This document shows, one piece after another, positions 51,635 through 61,084 of a DNA stretch of 64,000 nucleotides; the first letter of the stretch is position 1; every line of letters starts with the position of its first letter. The translations under genes were made by a program, and so were the position numbers. The stretch is from Puniceicoccaceae bacterium. Its GTDB lineage: Bacteria > Verrucomicrobiota > Verrucomicrobiia > Opitutales > JAFGAQ01. Where the stretch lies: assembly GCA_040224245.1 (NCBI GenBank), contig JBEGIR010000070.1:1-64000 (forward strand), read 5' to 3'. Below the pieces are notes generated by a model. It was not told the origin of the DNA, ran no database searches, and was given only the letters and a program-made list of their open reading frames with translations.

Positions 51635-54316
51635 TTACTCGGGAATGATCTTGCGTGCCTCGAGGTCGGACGGAATGGAATGCCCAACCATTTCGAGCAA
51701 CTGGATCAGGTTGAGCAGGTTTTGGGAAGTGCTGTTGGTGCTGATTCCCGGAACCTCTTCAATGGGCTGAAGGGATTGCGGTGGGGTGATGTGCTGGGTC
51801 TGCATGGGTTGAACTGCACCCAATTCCCTCCATGCTGCTTCGGCGAGGGCTGCATCGCTGGTTTTCATGGCGGCGTAGGCGGTCAGGCGCGCGTGCCAGT
51901 GGGGAAAATTTCCACCTCCGATGCCTTCGGGGGTTTGACGATTGTAGTGACGGCAGTAATCGAGCCAGGCCTGTTCAAACTCGGGATGGTCGACAAGTTC
52001 GAGCAATTCAAACATGACCTCAGCTCCGCCCATGATGGAGACCAGGTGAGCGGTGTGGTGGGAGGGGCCGGGGATGTCGTTGATCATCGCGCCCGTCTCG
52101 GGATCGTAGCCAAACACACCGGGTCCGGAAAAGAGTCCGTGTTCAAATTCGGCAAGACTGGTCATACCAGCGAGAATTTTGTCGCGGTAGCTCGGGTCGC
52201 CCGTGCGTTCCCACTCGGTCATCCAGTTTCCCACAAATGCGAGCCAGTCGGGTCCGACACGAATGCGTGCAGCCGCGGTGGTCGGAAAACGTTCGATGGG
52301 CATGGCGATGCGCAGGGGGTCGAGACGCAGCAGGGATTGATCGGCATCCCGGACCGCTCGCATCAGATCGCCCGTTCGCTCGTCCGCCGTGAGGTAATAA
52401 TAAAAACGCTGTAGGGCGGCCTGACTGACACGGGCCTCCTTGGCCCCGTCGCCCCAGTGGCGTACATTGTGACGGGTTCCCAGACCCTGGAAGCGGCCGA
52501 TGTGGTAGGAGTCCACTTCGCCGACATGGCGCGTCATGGCCTCTGCCATGCGATAGACTGCAGGGTCACCGGTGCGCAGAAAACTGTACCAGAGCCACAT
52601 GTTGGGGACGAGTTCGGCATTGGCCCAGGCATAGCCCCCGATGTCGTAACGCCACATGTGGCGATGGGGATCGTATCCATGCATGACATCGCCATAGTCC
52701 CAGAAACCGTACCAATGGCGCTGGTCGATCTCGGTCTGGTAGTGTTCCAACGCCCCAGCAAGTGCGGCCTCGAAGTTACGTTTTTGTGCGTTCGACGAAT
52801 CGGGCAAACTCCAAACGCCAAAGACACCACTTTCGTGCAGGTATTCCGGCGAAGTCACGAGCAAGCGGGGATGTTGTACACTGGCGGCCTGCTTGGCTGC
52901 CAGTGCGGGTTTGGGAATCGAATCTGTTGCAAACAGCGTGAGTTCGGTGGTGCGGGCGATGCCATAGGGTGTACTGAAGCCCGCTTGCACATCCTCATAG
53001 GCAGCGCGTAGACCGTGGGCGCGTGTGGAATAGTGGCGCAAGTCCATTGCGGGCGCATCCGGAGACCAGAGCCAGGCGGTCAGGGTTGCTTCCGCAGTGG
53101 TGGCTCCACGAATTTCCAGGGCACTGGGATGGCTCTGCCAGAAATCGCGAACGGCGATGGCCAACCCGCCACTGACCTCGCCGACAAACGCATAACCGGA
53201 GGAGCGCGTGCCCTGAGCGGCATCGAGCCATACGGTTTCGGAACCCATGCGCTTCTGAATCTGAAATCCATTGGCATTGGGCTGCGTGAGTTTGTAGTCG
53301 GACCAGCTGGCCCAGTCTGCAAACATCTGCTGGCCTACAGACCCAAAACGGGACGCCTCGGGGATGGATTCACCTGCTAATTGACGGGTGTAAAGGTCGC
53401 CAGCACCTGGAATTGGAAAACGACCATATAGCGGCTGAACCGGTTCTGCCCAGATGCCACCGTCGGCTCCGGAGAAACGCACATGGCGATTGGGAATGGA
53501 CTCGTGCAGCGGCACACTGCACTGCAGACCAATGCCGCGGATGAAATCGGCTTCGGCTTCACCGTCGAAGGTAAACGTGTGCACCACATCGACAGAATCC
53601 TGACCCGCGTAGAAGGTCAGGCGCACCACAAAGGGGAGCCACTTGCGAGCACCACCCTGTTGCTTGTGAGTGCCCTCAAGGCGGATTAGCGCACGCATCG
53701 GTCCGTCTTGTTCGACGGTGACGAACTCCACCTCACTGATAAACGATGAGTGATTTGGAGCCTGACCCTCGAATCCGTCGGGTCCGTTCTGCAGCAGTAT
53801 GATCAGGCGAGCATCGTTGAGCACCTGACGCTTGTCGCGCTTCAGGGATGCGATCAACGCTGGGCCCCGACGCGGGATGACCGCCTGGATGACTCCGGTG
53901 TCAATGGAAACGCTGGACTCTGTCGGCAGCACCGTGATCGATTGAGCCGGATTGCGGGCTTCCGGAGTCGGGTGCAGGGAGAAGGACGCATCGCTGTCGG
54001 CGGGCAGCACACTGGCAAATGCCTTCCACTTGAGTGAGCCGTCGGGCCAGTAGGCCAGTGGCCATGACTGCAGGGTGTGGGTGCCTCCGTCAGTGGATTG
54101 CAGCACGAAGTTTTGGCCAGGCTGAACGGATCCCTGCGCAAAGGGCACTCCCCACGTCACCCCTCGTGACGGCAGCTCTGGTGTTTCGAGCCACTTCAGT
54201 TCAACAGGGCTGTTTCCGTGCAGGGCAGCGAACGTGCAGAGACTGAGGCAGGCAAGCAGTGAGCAACGCGGCCACCGTTTGGCGGCGGGAATCAGGGGCA
54301 GGAATCGCATCTTCAT
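51635..54316 (-). CDS. PL26-like exo-rhamnogalacturonan-lyase family protein
   Basis: 893 residues. Signal peptide (basic MKMRFLPLIPAAKRWPR, then a hydrophobic run SLLACLSLCTFAALHG). The N-terminal beta domain starts VELKWLETPELPSRGVTWGVPFAQGSVQPG, the rift-barrel pattern of PcRGLX-type proteins, with QSWPLAYWPDGSLKW. A central (alpha/alpha) barrel holds WYGFWDYGDVMHGYDPHRHMWRYD and ADERTGDLMRAVRDADQS; a C-terminal beta domain ends the protein. Some members cleave rhamnogalacturonan; other substrates are possible and no catalytic residue can be proved here. Start ATG 54316 (ATG 54310 also possible). Fits polysaccharide use. Confidence 0.7.
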   Translation of the reverse strand: MKMRFLPLIPAAKRWPRCSLLACLSLCTFAALHGNSPVELKWLETPELPSRGVTWGVPFAQGSVQPGQNFVLQSTDGGTHTLQSWPLAYWPDGSLKWKAFASVLPADSDASFSLHPTPEARNPAQSITVLPTESSVSIDTGVIQAVIPRRGPALIASLKRDKRQVLNDARLIILLQNGPDGFEGQAPNHSSFISEVEFVTVEQDGPMRALIRLEGTHKQQGGARKWLPFVVRLTFYAGQDSVDVVHTFTFDGEAEADFIRGIGLQCSVPLHESIPNRHVRFSGADGGIWAEPVQPLYGRFPIPGAGDLYTRQLAGESIPEASRFGSVGQQMFADWASWSDYKLTQPNANGFQIQKRMGSETVWLDAAQGTRSSGYAFVGEVSGGLAIAVRDFWQSHPSALEIRGATTAEATLTAWLWSPDAPAMDLRHYSTRAHGLRAAYEDVQAGFSTPYGIARTTELTLFATDSIPKPALAAKQAASVQHPRLLVTSPEYLHESGVFGVWSLPDSSNAQKRNFEAALAGALEHYQTEIDQRHWYGFWDYGDVMHGYDPHRHMWRYDIGGYAWANAELVPNMWLWYSFLRTGDPAVYRMAEAMTRHVGEVDSYHIGRFQGLGTRHNVRHWGDGAKEARVSQAALQRFYYYLTADERTGDLMRAVRDADQSLLRLDPLRIAMPIERFPTTAAARIRVGPDWLAFVGNWMTEWERTGDPSYRDKILAGMTSLAEFEHGLFSGPGVFGYDPETGAMINDIPGPSHHTAHLVSIMGGAEVMFELLELVDHPEFEQAWLDYCRHYNRQTPEGIGGGNFPHWHARLTAYAAMKTSDAALAEAAWRELGAVQPMQTQHITPPQSLQPIEEVPGISTNSTSQNLLNLIQLLEMVGHSIPSDLEARKIIPE

Positions 54317-54526
54317 GGGTCGGAGTGTTAACAGTCGGTGGGTGGGGTTTTGCACGAGCGAAGGCGCAGCTCAAGGCAAACCGTGGGAAAGCATGACGGC
54401 GAGTGCAGACGACTCAGACAGTCAATTGCTGCGCCTGAGTGCGCACCGCAGGTTTGTGAAGAAATACTTTCGGAATGAAAATTCCAAGTCAACGGGAGGG
54501 GCTGCCGAGGCGGATGCAAGCGGCAT

Positions 54527-55201
54527 TCAAAGCCGCCCCAAAGGCAGGTGCTTCAGCGCAAAGCGCTCCTTCAGGCGTTGCTGCATGCGACCGCGCAAAT
54601 AGAGGAATACCTGTGCGGTTGTGAACGCATCCCCGAGCGCCGTGTGGCGGTCAACGGGATTGATTTCAAGCTGCTGGCATACCTCGTCGAGGCTGGGTGG
54701 ACGCTGGTTGGTGTAGGCTGATTTTTTGAAGGCATCAATCTCGGCCATGGCGAGGTCACCGGTGTCGATCATGCGATTGCGAAAGCGCAGCCCGAAGTGC
54801 CGTTCCATGGCGGCGTTGAGCATGGTGGCGTCAAAACGGATGTGATGCCCCACCACCACGGTGCCTGTCAGCTTCTGCACAAGCTGTTCGATCATCTCTG
54901 CTTCCGAGATGCCGTGGCTCGACTCAGATGGCAGGATGCCGTGAACTTTGACCGCATCATTGATCGCCGCATTTTCCTGAAACACGATGCGGTTCCACAG
55001 ACGATCCACCCGCAGCTGCTGATCTTCAATGGTGGCGACTGCAATCGAGAGGATGCGGTCCTTTCGCAGATCAAATCCGGTGGTCTCCACATCGACCACG
55101 CTGTAGCGGAGCTGGGACTCCGGTTGATTGCGGGGTATTCGAGGCTGCCGCCGGTAGGTCTGTTGCCATTCGGGGCGTTGTTTTTGCATCCAGTGCCACA
55201 T
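54527..55201 (-). CDS. DEDDh 3'-5' exonuclease (DnaQ-like)
   Basis: 224 residues. Exonuclease motifs: VVDVETTGFD (ExoI, D and E), VVVGHHIRFDATMLNAAM (ExoII Asp), HTALGDAFTTAQVF (ExoIII, His and Asp). These trim DNA or RNA 3' ends; the DnaQ group proofreads or repairs DNA. I chose the ATG at 55201 because GGAGG lies seven bases before it (GCCGGAGGTAGTCCC); longer in-frame starts at 55234 and 55270 lack one. It follows the cNMP/CBS/DUF294 gene, whose stop is five bases before it; this pairing occurs in many bacteria. Confidence 0.85.
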   Translation of the reverse strand: MWHWMQKQRPEWQQTYRRQPRIPRNQPESQLRYSVVDVETTGFDLRKDRILSIAVATIEDQQLRVDRLWNRIVFQENAAINDAVKVHGILPSESSHGISEAEMIEQLVQKLTGTVVVGHHIRFDATMLNAAMERHFGLRFRNRMIDTGDLAMAEIDAFKKSAYTNQRPPSLDEVCQQLEINPVDRHTALGDAFTTAQVFLYLRGRMQQRLKERFALKHLPLGRL

Positions 55202-55205
55202 GGGA

Positions 55206-57155
55206 CTACCTCCGGCTTTCCAGATGAAATTCATTGCGCAACGCATGTTGCACCATTCGCACGACGTCAAAACTGTGGGTCAGTTGTGCGCGCTCAAGTT
55301 TCGAAATGCTGTCTGGTTCGAGAAAACGACCCGAGTCCCCACGGCGCAAACCGTTTAAGGTGCGCAGGCGAAGCAGGTATTCGTAGGCCTCTTCCGCATA
55401 AGCAGCAACCTCGCGCAGGGATTCCACCTGAGCATGAATATCCTGCCAACGTCCACCAGTGGAATAGCGGCGCATCAACTTGTATTTAAACGCGAGAATC
55501 TGAGCAGCTCCCCGGATGGGAGTGAGTGCCCGTGCCTTGATGTCGAATTGCCCCTCGTGGCTGCCGCGTCGCTCCACCACAAACTGTTTGAGAAAGTTGA
55601 GGGGTGGTGGCGTGGCAACGATATTTTCCGCAATGCGTCGCAGGAGTGCCGGAGCTTCAGAGATCTCGGCAAACAAGTGCTTGCGCAGGGCGTCGAACAG
55701 GGCAGCGTCTCCGCAGACGCGACGCATGTCAAAAGCGATGATCGCGCGCAGCAGAAAATCGGCCTCCGGTTGTGCCTTGACGGTTTGAATTTCCTCCTGC
55801 CACTCGACCTCGGTGCGGCACCAGCGCGGATTGAGCGCCATGACTCCTCCCTGGCACTTGGCAAATCCACAGGCCATCATGCCGTCGATCACGGCACTGC
55901 CGAGTTGGGTGAACGCCTCGCGATGGGCTTCATCGGTTTTTGCATCGCCGGTCGAGGCAAACAGGATGCCGTTGTCGATATCGGTGCGCAGCAGTTGCTC
56001 GCGGCGTCCATCGCTGCCAACAGCAATCCAGGTCCACGGAACATCGGGCAGCTGATAGCGCTCCTTTTCCAACTCCCGCAACTTGAGATGCACGAGGTTT
56101 TGAACCAGTTCGTCGTAAATTTCTGCACTGATCTGGCCCACAAAAATCGATGAAACCCCCGAATCGAGGTAGCTGCGAATGATGGACTCGAGATCATCGC
56201 AAATCTCCCTCAAGCGTGAGACAGATTCGGTGGAGCGGATTTCCCGCAACAATCCGGCGGGATGGTGTCCAGTCTGTGCCAGCAGATCCTTTTCGGTGCA
56301 GACATCAAGCAGTGCGCTTTTGTCTGTGCCGTCCTCGGTAACGCAGACCTGACCAATGCGCTCACGGAGCATCAGCAGCAGTGCTGCAGTGGAAGAGGAA
56401 CCGTTCTCGACGGTGACGACAGGGCTGGACATGATGCGCTCGACCGGATCCTGTTCGGAGCGACCTTCGACAATGATTTGCTCCACGATGTCGCGATAGG
56501 TCAGGATGCCCAACGGGTGTTGTTCGGGACTTGCAACGAGCATGGACGGAACGCGCTGTGCGACCATGTTGGCGGCAGCCTCCCGGATGCTGGTGTCGGG
56601 TGCACAGGTCAGCAGGCGATGGTCTGGCCGAGGGGTAATCTGTTGTGCGCCATCGAGGTGGGACTGAAGGATGTTTTTGGTGCGACTGGCAATGCGCGCT
56701 GACGTTTGGTTGGGCAGAGGAATCGCGTGGCCCAGACGCGTGGCCCAGAACAGGTGGCGTCGGATGTAGTTTCGCGCCAGGTCATTGGCCTCGATGAGCG
56801 GTTTTACGAGTTTCCAACTGAATTCATAAAAGAGGGAATCTTCGGCGGTCACCGCGCGAACGACAAACGGTTTGCCCTCATGCAATGCTGTCAGTCCGAG
56901 AAGGTCTCCCACATCGCGCACATCCACGAGTTCAAACTCATTTTCATGCTTCCAGTGGTATTCTACTCGACCACGTGCCAGAAAAAGCAAACGATCGTTG
57001 GCATTTTGGCCAACTTCCCAAACCACTGACTGCTTGACGGATACAGAGACGGTGGCCTGTTCGGCAATAGCCAGAACCGTTGCCTCTTCGAGTAGGGAAA
57101 AAGGCGGAAACTTTTTGAGGGTATCTGCGATGCGAAGTGGAATGGCGTTGCTCAT
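55206..57155 (-). CDS. cNMP-binding, CBS and DUF294 nucleotidyltransferase protein
   Basis: 649 residues, cytoplasmic. Order: cyclic-nucleotide-binding-like domain (about 15-135; SVVWEVGQNANDRLLFLARGRVEYHW), a CBS pair (about 180-310; IREAAANMVAQRVPSMLVASPEQHPLGILTYRDI), then a DUF294 nucleotidyltransferase with WIAVGSDGRREQLLRTDIDNGIL near 400 (GSxGR and DxD-like) and the DUF294_C helical end. It may add or remove nucleotides on a regulator in response to cNMP or adenine nucleotides; the target is not known. ATG 57155 (MSNAIPLRIADTL) is preferred to 57182. The exonuclease gene follows directly. Confidence 0.88.
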   Translation of the reverse strand: MSNAIPLRIADTLKKFPPFSLLEEATVLAIAEQATVSVSVKQSVVWEVGQNANDRLLFLARGRVEYHWKHENEFELVDVRDVGDLLGLTALHEGKPFVVRAVTAEDSLFYEFSWKLVKPLIEANDLARNYIRRHLFWATRLGHAIPLPNQTSARIASRTKNILQSHLDGAQQITPRPDHRLLTCAPDTSIREAAANMVAQRVPSMLVASPEQHPLGILTYRDIVEQIIVEGRSEQDPVERIMSSPVVTVENGSSSTAALLLMLRERIGQVCVTEDGTDKSALLDVCTEKDLLAQTGHHPAGLLREIRSTESVSRLREICDDLESIIRSYLDSGVSSIFVGQISAEIYDELVQNLVHLKLRELEKERYQLPDVPWTWIAVGSDGRREQLLRTDIDNGILFASTGDAKTDEAHREAFTQLGSAVIDGMMACGFAKCQGGVMALNPRWCRTEVEWQEEIQTVKAQPEADFLLRAIIAFDMRRVCGDAALFDALRKHLFAEISEAPALLRRIAENIVATPPPLNFLKQFVVERRGSHEGQFDIKARALTPIRGAAQILAFKYKLMRRYSTGGRWQDIHAQVESLREVAAYAEEAYEYLLRLRTLNGLRRGDSGRFLEPDSISKLERAQLTHSFDVVRMVQHALRNEFHLESRR

Positions 57156-57367
57156 GATGTGGAATGACCTTTTCAGGCTCACTCATTCCGGAGCGATGGG
57201 CAACGGCAAAAATGAAGGCAATGGGGCAAATGCGTTCCAAAAGTGCAGTGCGACTTCAGGGGGGCTCGCAGGTGCATGCATCGTGCGCCAAAGCATTTGT
57301 TGAACGAAAGCTACCCCGCCTTGCTGCAGCGTTTGCGAGAACTTCGAGGGTTGTCGGGAAATGGAAT

Positions 57368-58264
57368 TCAACGCTCTGGCAGGCGTGAAATTGCGATCAG
57401 CGAACCGAGAATGAGCAACCCGCCAGCGACAATGCCGGGGCCGAGTGTCTCACCGGGAATGAAGAGCACCGATTCGATTACGCCCATCAGCGGAATCAGA
57501 AAGCGGTAGGTTGAGAGCAGGTTGACGGAATACTGTTCGACGAGACGGTTCCAGATCGTGAAAGCCGTTGCAGAGAGAAAGGCCAGGTATGCGGTGATGC
57601 CGACGGTTTTCCAGCTCAGCTGATCGAGGTATTCGGGAATCCATGGACTGGCGGTGATCAACAGCAGGCATCCACCCGAGAACAGGGAAAATGCGGTTGT
57701 GGTGCGGCTGCCGCTGATCGGTGCGACCTGCTTCATGTAGATCGCAGCGATGGAACCGCAGAGCGTGGCGGCGAGAAATCCGGCGGTGCCCAGCAGCACG
57801 TTGCCGCTGCCAGCCCCAGGGGCGTATGCGGCAAGGGCGATGCCGATGGAACAGAGCACAAGCAACAGCCAGTGCACGGGGCGTGGTGAGGGCGAACCTG
57901 TCAGCACTGGTGCGAGCAGAACCCACCAAAAACTACCAGCCCCAACCAACAGCGAACCCAGGGTTCCGCTCGACGCACTGATCGCGAAGTAGAAGAAGAG
58001 GTATTGAAAGTAGGTTTGTCCGAGCACGATGGCGAGCAGCGGCAAACGGGGCACCCTGTGAATGCTTTCGAGGACACGATGCCGACAAAATGGAAGGATG
58101 AACAGACCTGCGATCAGAAATCGCGAGCCAGCGAACACCAGTTGTTTTCCGTAGGAATCGAGCTGCAGCACCTCGTAGCTGTTTTTGATGACCGGGAAGG
58201 CACTGCCCCACAGGGCAGCGCAGATCAGAACCTGCACATAGAAGCGGAGAGGGGGTGGGTGCAT
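57368..58264 (-). CDS. EamA-family drug/metabolite transporter
   Basis: 298 residues with about ten helices, two EamA repeats. Visible family signatures: WGSAFPVIKNSYEVL in repeat 1 and TAYLAFLSATAFTIWNRLVEQYSVNLLSTYRFLIPLMGVIES in repeat 2. Exports an unknown metabolite. Starts at ATG 58264 (a GTG just upstream could serve). It directly follows the second EamA gene (six bases between) on the same strand, so the two may act as a pair. Confidence 0.88.
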   Translation of the reverse strand: MHPPPLRFYVQVLICAALWGSAFPVIKNSYEVLQLDSYGKQLVFAGSRFLIAGLFILPFCRHRVLESIHRVPRLPLLAIVLGQTYFQYLFFYFAISASSGTLGSLLVGAGSFWWVLLAPVLTGSPSPRPVHWLLLVLCSIGIALAAYAPGAGSGNVLLGTAGFLAATLCGSIAAIYMKQVAPISGSRTTTAFSLFSGGCLLLITASPWIPEYLDQLSWKTVGITAYLAFLSATAFTIWNRLVEQYSVNLLSTYRFLIPLMGVIESVLFIPGETLGPGIVAGGLLILGSLIAISRLPER

Positions 58265-58270
58265 CACGGA

Positions 58271-59131
58271 TCAGTTTCCGATGGCTGTCTGCCTGGCGGA
58301 CAGGCGCTGGTTGACCCATAGTGAACCCGCAATGATGGCACTGCCAATGCCGAGTCGGACGAGATCAGCTTCGCGATTCCAGATCAGCACATTGACGAGC
58401 AGACCTGCGGGGATGAGTGCGTTATTCATGATGGCCAGAGCACCTGGATTTACCTGTTGTGCGCCGCGGTTCCAGAGAAAGTATCCTAGCCCGGAAGCGA
58501 CCACACCGAGCCAGATCAGCACAACCCACTGGATGGCTTGATCGGGCAGGCGGGCTTGTCCCTGCGACAGGCAGGCGATGGATGTGAGCAGAAAAGCACC
58601 CAGATAGAAGTAACCAAAGCTGGCAAACCCAGGGTCGTGCGTTGCGCGTTGCAGGTGTCGGTAGGCCACCTGTCCGAAGGCAAAGCAGAGGTTAGATCCC
58701 TGAACCAGAAAAAATCCGAGCACAAAGGAGGAGGAAATTGCGCCCCAGCGGATGACTAACGCACCGATCACCGCCAGGGTGGCCACCAGAAAATACCGAC
58801 TTGAAAAACGTCTGGAGAAAGCATCATCGATCAGCGTGACATAGAGCGGTGTGAAAATGGTGAAGATCAGCACTTCGGGAACGGTCAGGTGCTCAAAGCT
58901 TTGATAGTAGAACAGGTACATCAATCCCAGTTGCACCGCACCGATGCCAGCGAGCTGCAATGCTTGTGTCCGAGCAATGCGGCAGCGTAGCAGCAGGGGG
59001 GTAAAGAGCAGCAGCGCCAGTGCCGTGCGAAACCATGCGGCAAACCACGGGTCGACCTGACCTGACAGGTAGACGCCGATCAGACTGAAGGAAAAGGCCC
59101 AGATGAGGGTGGTGATGACCAGAAATTTCAT
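58271..59131 (-). CDS. EamA-family drug/metabolite transporter
   Basis: 286 residues with about ten helices. Signatures: TLIWAFSFSLIGVYLSGQVDPWFAAWFRTALALLLFTP at the N-terminus and the second repeat with WVVLIWLGVVASGLGYFLWNRGAQQVNPGALAIMNNALIPAGLLVN. Related to but clearly distinct from the adjacent downstream EamA protein; the pair is likely one transcript. Start ATG 59131. Confidence 0.88.
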   Translation of the reverse strand: MKFLVITTLIWAFSFSLIGVYLSGQVDPWFAAWFRTALALLLFTPLLLRCRIARTQALQLAGIGAVQLGLMYLFYYQSFEHLTVPEVLIFTIFTPLYVTLIDDAFSRRFSSRYFLVATLAVIGALVIRWGAISSSFVLGFFLVQGSNLCFAFGQVAYRHLQRATHDPGFASFGYFYLGAFLLTSIACLSQGQARLPDQAIQWVVLIWLGVVASGLGYFLWNRGAQQVNPGALAIMNNALIPAGLLVNVLIWNREADLVRLGIGSAIIAGSLWVNQRLSARQTAIGN

Positions 59132-59203
59132 GAAGGGGTGCTCGCACGCAGCATTCCTTGGTTGCGCTTGGGGGTAAAGCTGATTTTTCGTTGGATTTGC
59201 ACC

Positions 59204-59668
59204 ATGTCCGCATTGTCCACTTTTTGGGAGTTACTGCCCCGGATCTCCCACTTTCGATACGAATCCCTTCCCGGTCCGGCGTCCATGACCGGATGGAAGG
59301 GCAGTGCCAGCGGTGTGATCGAAGTCACCTGCGACCCTGCGCTCCAATGGATTCATTTTGCCGAGAGCTGTCAGTTTGAACTGGAGCTGACTGGCCAGCA
59401 CTTTGCATTGAAGAACCAGTTTCGCTGGGTTTGGCAGGAGCATGATTCGATTCGTCTCGAACAGTGGCGTCGTGGACATGCAGTGCCGTTATTGGATCTC
59501 GTCGAGCGCAGTCCTGCGATTCTGGTGGAACGCGAGGCTCACCTCTGTGGTGCGGATGATTATCGATTGCAGGTTCGACTGCGGGGTGATGGATTCGACG
59601 CGGATTGGTCCATTCGCGGCCCCAAAAAGGACGAGCATCTGGCTTATCGATACCGCTGCGATCGGTAA
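59204..59668 (+). CDS. DUF6314-family protein (tentative)
   Basis: 154 residues beginning MSALSTFWELLPRISHFRYES. Small beta-barrel-like protein (GWKGSASGVIEVTCDPALQWIHF, NQFRWVWQEHDSIRLEQWR, HLCGADDYRLQVRLRG), the pattern of DUF6314, which has a lipocalin-like shape. Ligand unknown. Its start is 72 bases from that of the divergent EamA gene, and it converges with the TetR gene downstream. Confidence 0.6.
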   Translation: MSALSTFWELLPRISHFRYESLPGPASMTGWKGSASGVIEVTCDPALQWIHFAESCQFELELTGQHFALKNQFRWVWQEHDSIRLEQWRRGHAVPLLDLVERSPAILVEREAHLCGADDYRLQVRLRGDGFDADWSIRGPKKDEHLAYRYRCDR

Positions 59669-59700
59669 AGTGCAGTGGCTCTCCGGCGTCGGGAACAAGG

Positions 59701-60294
59701 CTACAGATCGGTTCGCAAGTGGATGAGTATGCGGTCCACGAGGTTTTCGAGTTCCGCTTCGGAGAAGTTGGCTCGCACCAGGGTTCGCAGGCCGCACATT
59801 TGGCTGACGAGGTAGGTGGCGGCGGCAGGCGTATTGAAATTTTCGGGCAACTCGTTCTTTCGCTTGGCCAGTTCGAGTGCGTTTTGCAGTGTGCTGCGCG
59901 TGATGCCCAGTAGGCGGTTGATCACGGGACTGAGTATCGGGTGGTGGGTGCCAATCTCATTTGCGCTCTTTACCAGCATGCAACCCTTGGCAGGTGGATG
60001 GTCGAGTTCCTCACGGGCGATGCGCACAAAGTATTTGCGAATCGAATCGAGCACATGGCTCTCGGCTGTCACCATCTGCACCATGTCCCTGAAAAAAACC
60101 TTCCCATACTCCTCGAGACAGATTTGGTAGAGCGCATCCTTACTGCCAAATGCGGCGTAGAAGGTACTCTTGGAGACTCGCATGGCGCGGGTGAGGTCGA
60201 TCAGCGAGGTGCCGGCATAGCCCTGATCCCAGAAGAGCTGGGTGGCGATTCGGATGATCTGGGTACGATTGTATGCTCTGGGGCGGCCCGCCAT
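59701..60294 (-). CDS. TetR-family transcriptional regulator
   Basis: 197 residues beginning MAGRPRAYNRTQIIRIATQL. The TetR helix-turn-helix is clear: FWDQGYAGTSLIDLTRAMRVSKSTFYAAFGSKDALY (18-53). The C-terminal ligand domain is typical, with ARE and LKRKNELPENFNTPAAATYL near its end. It is divergent from the RND pump remains, so it probably once repressed them (or itself) in response to an exported compound. ATG 60294 starts the domain; the ATG at 60306 is possible. Confidence 0.88.
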   Translation of the reverse strand: MAGRPRAYNRTQIIRIATQLFWDQGYAGTSLIDLTRAMRVSKSTFYAAFGSKDALYQICLEEYGKVFFRDMVQMVTAESHVLDSIRKYFVRIAREELDHPPAKGCMLVKSANEIGTHHPILSPVINRLLGITRSTLQNALELAKRKNELPENFNTPAAATYLVSQMCGLRTLVRANFSEAELENLVDRILIHLRTDL

Positions 60295-60436
60295 GGTGCA
60301 ATGCATCGTAGGTTTTTGGGAAGCCCTGTCAATCGAGTGCCGTTACCTCAGCCTCTGGTGCTGAAATTTGATAAATCGCAATCGAGGGCAACGCTGGTTC
60401 GTTCGTTACCTGTTCGACCCTGTTTCTGCTTCTGCC

Positions 60437-61084
60437 ATGACATCATCACAACTTCGCAAACCGGGACGATGGCTTTGGACGGTCATTTCCTGTGTCCTGA
60501 TCGTCCTCGTTGCCTCCATCTTGGTATGGATGATCGGTATCACGGAACCCACACCCGAGCGCGTCACTGCCACGAAGCGCGGAGCAGTGTTGGTGGATGT
60601 GGTCACAGTGGAACGCGGCACTTATCGACCCGTGCTGACGGTGCTTGGCACTGTGGAACCCCGGCAGGAGTTAGTGTTGAATCCGGAAGTCGGGGGGCGG
60701 GTCATTGAACTGTCAGATGCCTTTGAACCCGGTACGGTTGTGGATGCTGGGGAAATCCTTCTGCAAATTGATCCGGCGGACTATGAGCTGCGATTGGCCC
60801 ACCTGCGTACGGATCTGCAGGCGGCAAATGCGGAACTAAAGCTTGAGATGGGACAGCAGGAAGTCGCGCGCCAGGAATTTTCAATGGTGCAGCAGGACAT
60901 TGCTCCCGAGGCTGTGGCACTGGTCTTGCGGGAACCTCAGTTGGAATCTGCAAAAGCCCGGGTAGCGGCTGCAGAAGTCGCTATAGCGCAGGCGCAGCTG
61001 GACCTTGAACGCACCCGGCCGGGTGCGCACCCCATTTGCGGCATTGGTACTCGAACGCTCGGTTTCGGCAGGATCACAAGTTAG
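60437..61084 (+). pseudogene. RND-pump periplasmic adaptor, N-terminal part, frameshifted
   Basis: The frame from ATG 60437 opens with a membrane helix (SCVLIVLVASILVWMIGI), then the barrel-sandwich of membrane fusion proteins: VEPRQELVLNPEVGGRVIELSDAFEPGTVVDAGEILLQIDPADYELRL, and a coiled-coil hairpin ([35 protein letters not shown]). After LDLERT the tandem CCGG at 61015-61022 shifts the frame and translation ends at 61084. With one CCGG removed it continues as [22 protein letters not shown], the matching second half of the adaptor. So the defect is a 4-base duplication. Divergent from TetR. Confidence 0.85.
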
